Both the position numbers and the translations under genes were made by a program. The notes under the pieces were generated by a model, which saw only the letters and a list, made by a program, of their open reading frames with translations, did not search any database and had not been told where the DNA came from. Positions 8,608 to 17,040 of a stretch of 53,517 nt of DNA are shown here, piece after piece (position 1 is the first letter of the stretch; every line of letters starts with the position of its first letter). The DNA is taken from contig JAJOJL010000076.1 in the NCBI GenBank assembly GCA_021208645.1, positions 1 through 53,517 on the forward strand. The letters are read 5' to 3'. The stretch is from Bacillus sp. (in: firmicutes) (GTDB taxonomy: Bacteria > Bacillota > Bacilli > Bacillales > Salisediminibacteriaceae).

Positions 8608-9429
8608 CTATAGAAACATACCGACGGACGCTTCCGTTTCTTCGTAAAATTCAAAGCCCAATTGTTTATATAATGCCATGGCCCGTTCGTTGGCACTCCA
8701 TACTTCGATCCTTACATCTTCAATCTCTATGTCTTGGAAATATCTCAATCCACGGGTAACGAGGTTTCTGGCAATTCCTTTGTTCCTCCAGTCGTCCAAA
8801 ACAAATAAATCTTCCACCCAGCCAATTGGCCCATCAGATGTTTCTTCCACAAGCAGCATTATATTCCCTATGATCTCAGCGTCATGTAAGGCAGCTATTG
8901 ACATCCACCCACGTTTTTTTTTAAGTTCTTTAATACTTTCGTGGGAATAGCTGTTCCGAAAAATGGTTTTGTGCTTTTCAATTAGGTTCGAAATTTCTTC
9001 ATCTGTCTCCAGAGACAGGCTTTTGTAGATTATTCCAGGTGATTCTTTTATTTTGAGATGCTGGTCATTTAGTTCCTTTCTAATAATATACATTCCTTCA
9101 TCATGGATAAAGCCAGGTTTGCTAGAATAATAGTCCAGATTTTCTTCGTCATTGGCAAAACAGCAATGATACACTCGAACAATCTTCTCTTGATGTTTTT
9201 TCTTAATCTCTTTGGCCCTGTTCATTAAAGTATGAAACAGCTGATCTTTAATTAGATGTATATTCTTGTCTGTTTCTATTTCTATGGTGATGAAAATATC
9301 TAGCCTAGGCTCCACGTATATATCTGATGGAGCAGCAGGAAAGACCCATCCTGTTCCAAGTTTATCACCGGTCTCGTTCCAAGCATGAAAAATAGATTCC
9401 TTCTCCCCTTGTTTTACAGTTATCTTCAT
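8608..9429 (-). CDS. GNAT family N-acetyltransferase, two-domain
   Basis: 273 residues. The C-terminal half (about 135-273) is a GNAT domain with the acetyl-CoA-binding RNKGIA at 215-220 and the usual WSANERAMALYKQLGFEFYE ending. The N-terminal 125 residues look like a degenerate second GNAT-like fold with no clear CoA loop. The acetyl acceptor cannot be told from sequence. It follows a phosphotransferase gene 55 bases upstream on the same strand and may share its transcript; a terminator follows. Confidence 0.82.
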   Translation of the reverse strand: MKITVKQGEKESIFHAWNETGDKLGTGWVFPAAPSDIYVEPRLDIFITIEIETDKNIHLIKDQLFHTLMNRAKEIKKKHQEKIVRVYHCCFANDEENLDYYSSKPGFIHDEGMYIIRKELNDQHLKIKESPGIIYKSLSLETDEEISNLIEKHKTIFRNSYSHESIKELKKKRGWMSIAALHDAEIIGNIMLLVEETSDGPIGWVEDLFVLDDWRNKGIARNLVTRGLRYFQDIEIEDVRIEVWSANERAMALYKQLGFEFYEETEASVGMFL

Positions 9430-9484
9430 TTGAATTCCCCCCTCAAATTAACAACAAAATGTATATCGATTCTCCCGCTTTTGA

Positions 9485-10435
9485 TTAATTCATATAACTT
9501 TTCCCCTGTAAAAACGGCTGACAGTATTTTTTCACCAAGACTGGAATAGCACCAAGGATCCCTTCATGCTCGTCCGCGTCTTTAGATAAAAATGCAAAGT
9601 TACTTATGACCGCCCAAAGGAAAAAGACTTCTACTTTCTCCATTTGGTCTCTAGGTAGCGAGCGAATCTCAAAATAGTAGCTTATCAGCTTTTTTCGATT
9701 TTCTGGAACTAAATGCAAGAGAGATTGAGCCAGGTCATAAAGGTAGAAGCCATAGCCGCATGAAGAAAAATCAAGAATAGCAGGGCTCTCCACATGAAAT
9801 ACATAATTACTTTCATGTATATCTCCATGAATGACTCCCCAGGTTTGTCTAGTTTTCTCCATATCCCTTACAACCATTGCAATTTTATGTAAGGTTTTCT
9901 CCAGCACTTCTTTATGGGAAGCTATTAGACTATCTTTAGGCAAATTGTTCGTTAGTTCTTGAAAGGTACGGTTTAAATCTTCTTCATTATAAGCGTCTCT
10001 CTGAAATCCTTCTGGTGCTGTCCAATCCGTTGCGTGTTCGTGAAGAATGACTAAGACTTGAGCCAATTTTTGCAATTGGTCTTCCGTCGGTTGCTCTGAT
10101 AACAACTCCCCCTCTACCCGTGTTTGGAGTGTCCAATGGGATAATGATTCAGTCGAGGTGTCAACTACTGTAGTTACAAGCTCTCCCCGCTTGTTTTTCA
10201 CAGGGGACTGCAGTCGGAGTTTTGTATCCTTATTTAATGCTTCTATCCAACGGAGTTCAGATTCAATAAAAGAAATGTTCGTTTGGTTGTGACGCTTCCA
10301 TAAATACTTGTTACCTCCAGCTACGATTTGAAAGCTCAAATTATCACTTTTTCCCAAATAGAGAATACTATCAATCGGTCTTAATACGTAATTGTCTTGA
10401 AGAATTTGCGCTGCATCTACCTTATTGATAGACAA
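9485..10435 (-). CDS. Phosphotransferase, APH/choline-kinase-like family
   Basis: 316-residue protein of the aminoglycoside phosphotransferase-like superfamily, which transfers phosphate from ATP to a hydroxyl of a small molecule. The catalytic loop HGDIHESN is at 203-210 and the metal-binding aspartate is in LDFSSCGYG (D222). The usual DFD is replaced by DFSS. Substrate unknown: cell-wall, choline or homoserine relatives are all possible. The start is a TTG at 10435, seven bases after GAGGAGG. Confidence 0.8.
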   Translation of the reverse strand: MSINKVDAAQILQDNYVLRPIDSILYLGKSDNLSFQIVAGGNKYLWKRHNQTNISFIESELRWIEALNKDTKLRLQSPVKNKRGELVTTVVDTSTESLSHWTLQTRVEGELLSEQPTEDQLQKLAQVLVILHEHATDWTAPEGFQRDAYNEEDLNRTFQELTNNLPKDSLIASHKEVLEKTLHKIAMVVRDMEKTRQTWGVIHGDIHESNYVFHVESPAILDFSSCGYGFYLYDLAQSLLHLVPENRKKLISYYFEIRSLPRDQMEKVEVFFLWAVISNFAFLSKDADEHEGILGAIPVLVKKYCQPFLQGKSYMN

Positions 10436-10495
10436 AATTTTTCCTCCTCTGTTAGGTTTTCTACGTTTACTATACAGAAACTATGTTAAAAAAGA

Positions 10496-10617
10496 GTTGA
10501 TTGTAGCGTAAGGCATGACACGCCTGCGGGAAAAAAGGTTAGTGGAGACACCACAGGCGAAGCCGAGGAGGCTCCACAACCTCCCGCGGAAAGGGAGTGC
10601 CTGAAGCCGAAATCAAC
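10496..10617. repeat. Bacillaceae dispersed palindromic repeat (~122 bp)
   Basis: The element is bounded by GTTGATT (10496-10502) and its inverse AATCAAC (10611-10617). Inside are GTAGCGTAAGGC, GCCTGCGGGA, GCGAAGCCGAGGAGGCTC and CCCGCGGAAAG blocks. This is the well-known GC-rich repeat scattered between genes in many Bacillus relatives. It can fold into a long imperfect stem. It fills most of the gap between the phosphotransferase and the next gene. Confidence 0.8.
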
Positions 10618-10742
10618 CACAAATTTTAGTTTCTATCCATCGTGGTGGCTGTAAAGCCATGGATGTTTTATAAAAAGTGATGCTGAGTACGTTGCTAAGT
10701 CAATATGATTTTATGTATTTCAGCATTGTAATTTATTGACCC

Positions 10743-11033
10743 TTACTGTCTTACTTTTCTACGTACTTTGTAAATATAAATGCTGAGTAGTAGCGAGGCA
10801 ATGACGGAGAAAATAGTAAAAGGATTTGCCCACCATGGCCCGATATATATGACGCCCATCGTTACTTCATTTTGCAAATAAGTGACATCTTCGTATGCGT
10901 CCACAATGTCTGGTACATATAGAACAGTCATTATATACCCAATTAACCATGTGGAAAGGAAGAATAGGACATTTAAGGATAGGAAAATGATCGTATATAT
11001 GGATAGAAAACTGATAACTTTTGACTTTAGCAT
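10743..11033 (-). CDS. Small two-TM membrane protein
   Basis: 96 residues with two hydrophobic segments (about 7-38 and 67-88) separated by a short acidic outer loop (VPDIVDAYEDVTYLQNEVT). The C-terminus is basic (KVRRKVRQ), which suggests an inside location. GAGGTG precedes the ATG at 11033. I recognise no family. The start of the broken acetyltransferase downstream in transcription order is not linked to it. Confidence 0.65.
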   Translation of the reverse strand: MLKSKVISFLSIYTIIFLSLNVLFFLSTWLIGYIMTVLYVPDIVDAYEDVTYLQNEVTMGVIYIGPWWANPFTIFSVIASLLLSIYIYKVRRKVRQ

Positions 11034-11118
11034 GGTTTACACCTCAGTTTGCTTGTTTTGTATAAATTGGTCGATGGTTAATAGACTTTTGTGAAAATAA
11101 TAAGGATGTTCGAAAGTG

Positions 11119-11561
11119 TTAACGAAGAACCTTCACCATCGTATAATAACTGCTTCCAGGAGGATAATCTTTAATTTCTCCTACAACCTGATAACCCCTT
11201 TTCTCGTAAAAACTTCGTGCCTGAAACTCAAACGTTGTTAATAAAGCTTTCTTTGCTCCTTTTTGTTTAGCAATGGCCTCCAGTTGGTCGAGCAATTTAG
11301 TACCTAAGCCTTTAACACGCAGATCTTCACTCAACCAATATTCATTTAATTCCACCCAATCCCAATAAACTTGGGCTGAAATGCCACCAGTCCATTGTTT
11401 ATTTGTGTCAGTTACAAAAATTTGAATTGGTTGAACCGCTCCATTTTTCCTTACTTCTTTATGAAAATGTGAATGCTTGTTGTTGAATTCTTTTATTTTT
11501 GTAGATAAGAAGTTAGTAAATTCCTCGTTAGATTGTAGGGAGACTTCTAATGATAATTCAT
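11119..11561 (-). pseudogene. GNAT family N-acetyltransferase, frameshifted at the start
   Basis: The repaired protein has about 147 residues with GNAT features: QWTGGISAQVYW, the CoA loop RVKGLG, and SFYEKRGYQVVGEI near the end. The frame is open from 11119 to about 11565 but has no start codon. An ATG at 11561 with AAGGTGG in front of it is one base out of frame, so a single base appears lost just after the start. The longest intact piece (11119-11355) begins at an internal ATG and lacks the first half of the fold. Confidence 0.7.
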
Positions 11562-11690
11562 GGCTCCACCTTCAGTAATTATTATAATTTAGATTAGTTA
11601 GTTTTTTCTTATATTGATATGCTTGAGTGATTTTAAATAAATTGAATACTCACGTACACCATTCGTTTAAGAGTAAAGAAATTATGTCCC

Positions 11691-11789
11691 TTAAATACCA
11701 TATAATAACCACATTACAATCATATAAAACAGCAATGGAACTAAAAATACGGAAGCAAATATTCCAAAACATTTAAGTAAGAATTTCAT
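11691..11789 (-). CDS. 32-residue single-TM peptide
   Basis: A GGAGG six bases before an ATG at 11789 opens a 32-codon frame that is almost wholly hydrophobic (MKFLLKCFGIFASVFLVPLL and on), ending in TAA at 11691. The ribosome site and composition support a real small membrane protein. Function unknown. It is one of several tiny membrane genes between 11.6 and 13.4 kb. Confidence 0.6.
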   Translation of the reverse strand: MKFLLKCFGIFASVFLVPLLFYMIVMWLLYGI

Positions 11790-11934
11790 GTTTTTCCTCC
11801 AGGATGTTATTTTCCAAGACGACCGGAAAGTTCTAGCCTAGATCCGTTATCACTGTATTCTCCTTCCTTCGTTGTGTCTGTAAAGCCATGGTGGTTATGA
11901 ACAGACTCTTAAAAACTAAGACTATAAATTGTCA

Positions 11935-12438
11935 TTATATTTTCTTCAACATATTTTGAATTTTTGAGTCTACATTTGAAACTTCTTTGTACCAGCGGGT
12001 TTCATTTTCATCAATACCTGCAGCTACTTCGGCTAAAACCTCATTAATAAGTGAAACCCTAGCAGTAAGGAAGTCTTTCTTTCTGTTATAATCCCCATCC
12101 TCTTTCGACAATTCACCGGCTTGGATGCGTACATGATTAATAAGATCCCCCAATAAGGTAAAATGGATATTATTGGTTCTTTGTAATTCAGTATAAATCA
12201 CTTCGATATTTTTCTGCCAAGTTACATAGGCCACTTCATTGCCATTCTCCAACTCTTCCAACACGTAATGTAACTCCCTTTCATTAACTTGATTAATTCC
12301 GCTTAACACTGCGGTTTGATAGCGAGATCCGAGTAATCCTTCTAATCGTTTAATTTGTAGAAACTGATAAATGTTAAAACCAATGGATAATATTAATATT
12401 AATCCAGTGACTATGTAAATTGATCTTTTCTTATTCAT
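11935..12438 (-). CDS. Membrane-anchored helical protein
   Basis: 167 residues. One N-terminal membrane segment (about 7-27) follows a basic start (MNKKR), and the rest is predicted to be mostly helical and charged, outside the membrane. AGAGGAT stands nine bases before the ATG at 12438. No family recognised. It lies between small membrane genes transcribed in the same direction. Confidence 0.65.
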   Translation of the reverse strand: MNKKRSIYIVTGLILILSIGFNIYQFLQIKRLEGLLGSRYQTAVLSGINQVNERELHYVLEELENGNEVAYVTWQKNIEVIYTELQRTNNIHFTLLGDLINHVRIQAGELSKEDGDYNRKKDFLTARVSLINEVLAEVAAGIDENETRWYKEVSNVDSKIQNMLKKI

Positions 12439-12490
12439 GGATATCCTCTTTTCTGTCGTTGAAATGTCACAAATTACAACTGATTATCTA

Positions 12491-12646
12491 TTAATCTGGA
12501 ACGATTTTTCCCATTACTAACTGTACGGCAATGATGGTCAATATAAGGTCAGTATAAGGCATATCTGTTTTTAACCAGCTTCCAATGATGTAAAAAAAAG
12601 CAAAAGAAACAAAGAGTAATGTAGCTAAGTAATTTTTGATGGTCAA
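12491..12646 (-). CDS. Small two-TM protein
   Basis: A GGAAAGG nine bases upstream favours the TTG at 12646 (51 residues) over an ATG at 12655 that directly abuts that site. The product begins MTIKNYLATLLFVSFAFFYI and ends in a second hydrophobic stretch (LILTIIAVQLVMG). It was not large enough for routine gene calling but has a proper ribosome site and stop. Function unknown. Confidence 0.55.
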   Translation of the reverse strand: MTIKNYLATLLFVSFAFFYIIGSWLKTDMPYTDLILTIIAVQLVMGKIVPD

Positions 12647-12701
12647 ATTAGTCATCCTTTCCTGTTATTAACAAACATACCTTTAAAATTCGACAGAAAA
12701 A

Positions 12702-12727
12702 TACGATTACCTTTATTGGTAATCGTA
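12702..12727 (-). terminator. Rho-independent terminator
   Basis: Perfect 10-bp stem TACGATTACC/GGTAATCGTA with a six-base loop and a T run on the minus strand. It follows ytrI. A-rich sequence on the other side would let it work in both directions. Confidence 0.8.
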
Positions 12728-12837
12728 AAAAAATATTTTTATCCAACTAAAAAGATTGGTTAGTCATGTACTATATTCTCAATGATGTATTTCAGGGAAA
12801 CTAGCTTCTATGGAAAATGGTTTATTACAACCTTCTA

Positions 12838-13344
12838 TTAATCCGCTGCCTTGATATTTAAGCCAATTCGGATGTTGGAATTTAATATAAATAACTCTTC
12901 TACTTCTACACTATATCCTTTTCCGCTTATGGTGATTGTTAAGTTCTCAATCGTTTTTGTCAAGATGTCGGAAGAATCTATAATGGTTTCAACTTTTTTA
13001 CCTAATACGGAATCTAACGCCCCTTCTATTTCTGTACGTAAATTATGTAACGTCAGTTCACTAATCGCTACATCCTTTTCATTAATGAAATAGATTTCCA
13101 GTTCCCTAACGGTAATTTCTTCTTGCAAATTCTTAGCCTTCTCCCGATTCTCCTCTTCTAACTGTTCAATTCGCTTCTCTTGCTTTCCAACTGTTGCTTC
13201 AAGTTCCCGGTTATCCATCAAAACCTTTTCATATACATGGCCAAAATGGTATAGAAAAAATACCCAGCCAAATATCAGTCCGAGTATAAATCCTGCAAAT
13301 AATCGTTGCCAGCTTTTTTCTTTATATAACGGTGGAATTCTCAT
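12838..13344 (-). CDS. ytrI: Sporulation membrane protein YtrI
   Basis: 168 residues starting MRIPPLYKEKSWQRLFAGFI, the typical start of the Bacillus YtrI family. A membrane segment at about 15-35 is followed by a coiled coil (about 40-75, with EKRIEQLEEENREKAKNLQE) and an outer domain of about 90 residues. B. subtilis YtrI is needed for efficient sporulation. There the partner ytrH lies next to it; no ytrH is seen here. The start overlaps the stop of an 18-codon frame (TAATG) that carries the strong ribosome site, so its translation may be coupled. Confidence 0.75.
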   Translation of the reverse strand: MRIPPLYKEKSWQRLFAGFILGLIFGWVFFLYHFGHVYEKVLMDNRELEATVGKQEKRIEQLEEENREKAKNLQEEITVRELEIYFINEKDVAISELTLHNLRTEIEGALDSVLGKKVETIIDSSDILTKTIENLTITISGKGYSVEVEELFILNSNIRIGLNIKAAD

Positions 13345-13400
13345 TATAATTCACCAGTATTTTTTGTGGGTTTAATATTAATTCTTTGAAGTATTATCAT
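13344..13400 (-). CDS. 18-codon leader frame coupled to ytrI
   Basis: GGAGGCG eight bases before an ATG at 13400 opens an 18-codon frame, MIILQRINIKPTKNTGEL, whose TAA shares its last A with the ATG of ytrI. ytrI itself has only a weak GGTG in front. The arrangement suggests a coupled leader peptide, or an N-terminal remnant of a gene that once stood before ytrI. Confidence 0.4.
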   Translation of the reverse strand: MIILQRINIKPTKNTGEL

Positions 13401-13531
13401 TGGTACGTCGCCTCCATAACAAGTCCATTAGTACATACTATGGAGGAAAATTTGGAGATATGCGCTGTTTGTTATTTAACATAAACTAATAGAAAAATAG
13501 TACTTTTATCCAGTGAAAATATATGTAACAA

Positions 13532-13571
13532 AAAAGCCTAGGAGATCTGTTGAAGAATCCTCTAGGCTTTT
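13532..13571 (-). terminator. Rho-independent terminator
   Basis: 10-bp stem AAAAGCCTAG/CTAGGCTTTT followed by a T run on the minus strand, about 100 bases after the MBL-fold gene. It can act in both directions. Confidence 0.75.
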
Positions 13572-13670
13572 ATCGTTGCCTCAGCTGTACTCTGTTTTCT
13601 ATTGCGAAGGACATGCAGTATTTGTTGCGGAATCTTAGACTATTTTAATTTAAGTTATATTCTATTCTTA

Positions 13671-14519
13671 CTAATTCACATATTTTCCGTAATCAGGAAT
13701 AGCAATACGTTCAAAGTCTCTTGCAAGCATTCGCAAGTTATCCGTCAATTCTTCCCCAGTCATTGGCAATCCATGCCCAGTAATTGCAACGGACGGCTGC
13801 AACTCTTCTAATTTTTTTACAGAATCCCAGGCAGCATGCCAATCAGTCGTTAAATACCTTGGTGGACCACTAATTTCTTGCGCTTGTGTTAAAACTTTAT
13901 AAAGGTATTCTTGCTTTACTGTTACAAACGCGTCACCTACAATTAAAGCACGATCTTCATCTCTGAAAAATGAAACATGTCCAGGTGTATGTCCAGGAGT
14001 ATGTATCCATCTAAAGCCTGGCATATGGGGAATACTCCCATCTTTAGGGAGAGGTGTCACATTGTTCCCTAGATTGATTGGCTCATTTGGAAACATTGGC
14101 GACATTTTTGCTACCATTCCTCCTTCTACAGTCGGATCTGGTTCTGGATAGCTATTTTGTCCCGTTAGAAAAGGAATTTCCTTTGAATGTGCATAGACGG
14201 GTATGTTCCAATGGTTTATTAACTCAATAATAGACCCAACATGATCAAAGTGTCCGTGGGTTAAAACGATCGCTTTTGGCCGGCTATTTGTTCCGAATCG
14301 TTCTTCTGTAACAGATATTATTTCATTGGCAGAGTCTGTCATTCCAGCATCCACTAAAACAAATTGGTCTGTTTTGTTTGGATCACCTACAAGAGCAATA
14401 TTTACAATTTGAATTGTATGTTGGTATAAATCAGGTAAAACATTCAACCCTACGCCACTACTAACAGAAGTTGCTGGAATTAACTTATAGTCACTCCCAT
14501 AGCTCATATTTTTTTCCAT
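13671..14519 (-). CDS. MBL-fold metallo-hydrolase
   Basis: 282 residues of the metallo-beta-lactamase superfamily, a cytoplasmic zinc-dependent hydrolase with no signal peptide. Metal-binding motif THGHFDH at 87-93 (H88, H90, D92, H93), TPGHTPGH at 174-181, GDAF at 195-198 and TGHG at 247-250 are all in place. The pattern resembles glyoxalase-II-like and quorum-lactonase-like members, but the substrate cannot be assigned. It is a single gene, with a terminator behind. Confidence 0.85.
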   Translation of the reverse strand: MEKNMSYGSDYKLIPATSVSSGVGLNVLPDLYQHTIQIVNIALVGDPNKTDQFVLVDAGMTDSANEIISVTEERFGTNSRPKAIVLTHGHFDHVGSIIELINHWNIPVYAHSKEIPFLTGQNSYPEPDPTVEGGMVAKMSPMFPNEPINLGNNVTPLPKDGSIPHMPGFRWIHTPGHTPGHVSFFRDEDRALIVGDAFVTVKQEYLYKVLTQAQEISGPPRYLTTDWHAAWDSVKKLEELQPSVAITGHGLPMTGEELTDNLRMLARDFERIAIPDYGKYVN

Positions 14520-14590
14520 AGTTATCCTTCTTTCCTGAAATATTTAACAACTATAGTTTTCCTGTTTTTATAAGTCATACAACATGAAAA

Positions 14591-14612
14591 AACTGGCTAT
14601 TGATAGCCAGTT
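14591..14612 (-). terminator. Rho-independent terminator
   Basis: 9-bp stem AACTGGCTA/TAGCCAGTT with a TTGA loop and six T on the minus strand; it ends the dioxygenase gene. Confidence 0.85.
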
Positions 14613-14648
14613 AAGTATAATTATTTATCAAAAGCTTAATATAATCTT

Positions 14649-15311
14649 TTAATCAAGACGCTTTCGGCGCATCCATTGAGTTGCTGCCCATTTGTCACCA
14701 GAAATGACAGGAGCACCACCGTGTAAGGTTAATTCGTTAAGTGTTTCGTTATTATAAAAATATTCAAAGTACACCCCCATACCCTTCTGCGGAGAAACGG
14801 ACAGGTTCAACTTCGGAAAATAAGTTTCTCCTCCCTGCTCCACATCGCTTAAATACATGACGAGTGTGCTAATGCGAGGATTCGTCGTTTGTTGACTGGC
14901 AGAATTAAAATAATCAAAATGAGCTTTATATTCCTGCCCTACTTTGTAATTTAAGATTTGGATTCCGTCACCATGCTCTACTGGAATATTCATAATCTCA
15001 GAAACTCTTTTTTCTATTCTTGCAACGAGGTCATTCTCCCTTTCTTGAAAAAACATACTGCTACTCGTACGAAGTTCATTGACTTCTCGACTATTTCCAA
15101 CCTTTGACCGGAGAAGTCGACCTTTCGATAACCGAATCAGTTCATCACATTCTTCATGACTCAGTACGTTTCCTAAAATGACAATCAGGGGCTCTTCCAC
15201 CTTGGCAATGATATGAATCTCTCTGTCGGAAGTTCTAATTTTATTGCCAAGATGATTGAAAATCGTCTGTTCTTTCGTTGGAAGCTCGTTAAATTCCATT
15301 GCCATTTTCAT
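14649..15311 (-). CDS. Prolyl 4-hydroxylase-like 2-oxoglutarate/Fe(II) dioxygenase
   Basis: 220 residues matching the short bacterial P4H family, such as the 216-residue enzyme of B. anthracis. Iron ligands are H131 and D133 (AHFDYF) and H197 (LTLHGGAPV), and the 2-oxoglutarate-binding basic residue is K207 in GDKWAATQWMR. These enzymes hydroxylate proline residues in proteins or peptides; the target here is unknown. ATG codons occur at residues 1, 3 and 5; spacing from GGGG favours the second. A terminator follows. Confidence 0.9.
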   Translation of the reverse strand: MKMAMEFNELPTKEQTIFNHLGNKIRTSDREIHIIAKVEEPLIVILGNVLSHEECDELIRLSKGRLLRSKVGNSREVNELRTSSSMFFQERENDLVARIEKRVSEIMNIPVEHGDGIQILNYKVGQEYKAHFDYFNSASQQTTNPRISTLVMYLSDVEQGGETYFPKLNLSVSPQKGMGVYFEYFYNNETLNELTLHGGAPVISGDKWAATQWMRRKRLD

Positions 15312-15550
15312 CGACCCCTTTTAATAGATTTAATTTTCAGAAATTAAGATTTAATCTTTGTTTAACATTTATTGGTAGAGTTAATTTTATTTTATTTTAC
15401 ATAGAGCAGTACTAATTGGCTAGTATTTTTTTGTTACTCCCCCTTGTTTTTGATGAAAAGACAATATTCAAGTATTGTTTGTTGAAACTCATAAAAGATT
15501 TTTTCTAAAAAATTCCATGACACATGATAAATAGATGTTATTTTAAAATT

Positions 15551-15600
15551 CTATGGTATAATGGTCTCGATTAGAGAAAGGAGGTAAAAATGGAACAAGC
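15551..15600 (+). promoter_or_regulatory. Promoter and ribosome site of ykyB
   Basis: TATAAT at about 15557 (GGTATAATGG) and AAAGGAGG at about 15579 precede the ATG at 15590. The -35 is not clear. Confidence 0.5.
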
Positions 15601-16075
15601 AAAATCACCCCGCCCACCATCGTTAAAAGAAATTCAACACGCCCTTTTCATTGTCAATCGACACGCTAAAACAGCCCTTGATTCCCGAGAATTGTACGAT
15701 TTAAAAAAGCGAGCATTAAAAAAGCTTCTCCGTGAACGAATGGCAGAGAAAGTTGGCTTAGAATTCAGTAAAGATCCAAGATACGGTCTGCAAAGCTCTG
15801 TTGTACTTGTTAAGGTTGGAACGGCTACCAGTGAATCTACGTTTTATTTCCATATGCTTGCAGAAAAGGAAGATTTCAAGTTAAAGCATCGAGGAAAGAT
15901 AAATGAGGAAATCCGTAATCCTCGTGTTAGCATGCCCTTTGAAACGGCAAAACGTATCCTGTACCGTTATTTAGGAGAAAGTGGTCCTGTTAAACAGAAA
16001 AAGCAAATGTCAGAAAAAGAAAAAAGATTAAAAAGTGTTTTTGTATCTTCATATCTAGATGGAAGAAAGTATTAG
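15590..16075 (+). CDS. ykyB: YkyB-like protein
   Basis: 161 residues resembling B. subtilis YkyB (about 154): IQHALFIVNRHAKTALDSRE, LKKRALKKLL, then GLEFSKDPRYGLQSSVVLVK. Cytoplasmic, basic and of unknown function; it is conserved only in Bacillales. AAAGGAGG precedes the ATG and a TATAAT lies just upstream, so it is probably a single-gene unit with the hairpin at 16217 as terminator. Confidence 0.8.
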   Translation: MEQAKSPRPPSLKEIQHALFIVNRHAKTALDSRELYDLKKRALKKLLRERMAEKVGLEFSKDPRYGLQSSVVLVKVGTATSESTFYFHMLAEKEDFKLKHRGKINEEIRNPRVSMPFETAKRILYRYLGESGPVKQKKQMSEKEKRLKSVFVSSYLDGRKY

Positions 16076-16216
16076 TCTTTTGAGCTGTGGAAAATTCAGC
16101 ATCATAGTTTTTCCTCGTCGGGAAGATATTGGAGTATCTCCTTTTTCATCTATGATTTACATTTCCTCATGAATCTCAAACCACTTAGATGAGCCCACTA
16201 TTTTAAATATTTTATA

Positions 16217-16250
16217 AGAGTCCCTCATCTCGTTTAGATGGGGACTTCTC
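16217..16250 (+). terminator. Probable terminator after ykyB
   Basis: AGTCCCTCATCT pairs with AGATGGGGACT with one bulge, followed by TCTCTTTTCT. Confidence 0.5.
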
Positions 16251-16344
16251 TTTTCTGTAGAAAAATTATATTTTGAAAATCATTCCATTTTTATTGATAA
16301 AACGTTATAATTTAAATTACATTTTAATGAAGGAGTGATTTCTA

Positions 16345-16563
16345 ATGGCAAAATCAAAGGCTCAGAAACAACGTGCCCATGCATTACGGAATGCAAAACG
16401 TGATGTGACTACATCGCGAGCAAATGATATTCCGTTTAGTACCCATGTTAGAAAAACGAAATCGAAACAGGAAAAGTTAATAAAGCAAGTAACTAAGCAC
16501 AAAAAACGTCACCTTCACGACTTGGGAAGCCAATCGGGACGGGACGTTTTTTATTGTGCATAA
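16345..16563 (+). CDS. Small basic protein
   Basis: 72 residues, very rich in K and R (MAKSKAQKQRAHALRNAKRD start, HVRKTKSKQEK centre). GAAGGAGTG lies before the ATG and a TATAAT about 30 bases upstream. It recalls the small conserved Bacillus proteins of YqkK type, but I cannot confirm this. A nucleic-acid-binding role is only a guess from charge. Confidence 0.65.
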   Translation: MAKSKAQKQRAHALRNAKRDVTTSRANDIPFSTHVRKTKSKQEKLIKQVTKHKKRHLHDLGSQSGRDVFYCA

Positions 16564-16704
16564 ATCCTTATTAAATTAAACTTTCGACTGCCCCTTTTTT
16601 TCCATTACTCCCCCATACAACTTTATTAATAATAGTAAAAATGAATTTAATTGCAAATACTAAGTCTGCTTTTTATAGTTTATATGATGTTAGGATGAAG
16701 TGTA

Positions 16705-16995
16705 TTGAAACTTATCATGATCAGCCTGAGTATTTTCCTTCCTATAGTGATGTTTTACACCCAGAAAAAGCTGCTTATAGCACACCGTTTATTTACTATT
16801 GTTGCTATTGCTTCAGCTCTCTTATTTGGAAATATTACAGCTTTATCGATCTATGAAGTCCTTGGGGACAACACAGTGTTTATGACAACGATTCACGGAA
16901 TCCTATTAAATCCTTTATTTCTTATAAGTGGAGGTTACTTAGGTATTTATGGCATTTACTTACTGTGTTTAACGTTACTAAAACCATTGCTATGA
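16705..16995 (+). CDS. Three-TM membrane protein
   Basis: 96 residues with about three hydrophobic segments and few charges. The start is taken as the TTG at 16705 behind AGGATG; an ATG at 16717 would remove four residues. The next gene begins 45 bases later on the same strand with its own ribosome site, so they probably form one unit. No family recognised. Confidence 0.6.
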   Translation: MKLIMISLSIFLPIVMFYTQKKLLIAHRLFTIVAIASALLFGNITALSIYEVLGDNTVFMTTIHGILLNPLFLISGGYLGIYGIYLLCLTLLKPLL

Positions 16996-17040
16996 GAGCA
17001 TATCATTGTAATAACCAACTTAAGAAAGGAGTACCATTAA

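Noticed and set aside
10640..11890. Shared 12-mer GTAAAGCCATGG at about 10651 and 11879.
   Set aside because: Too short to claim a repeat; no further similarity around it.
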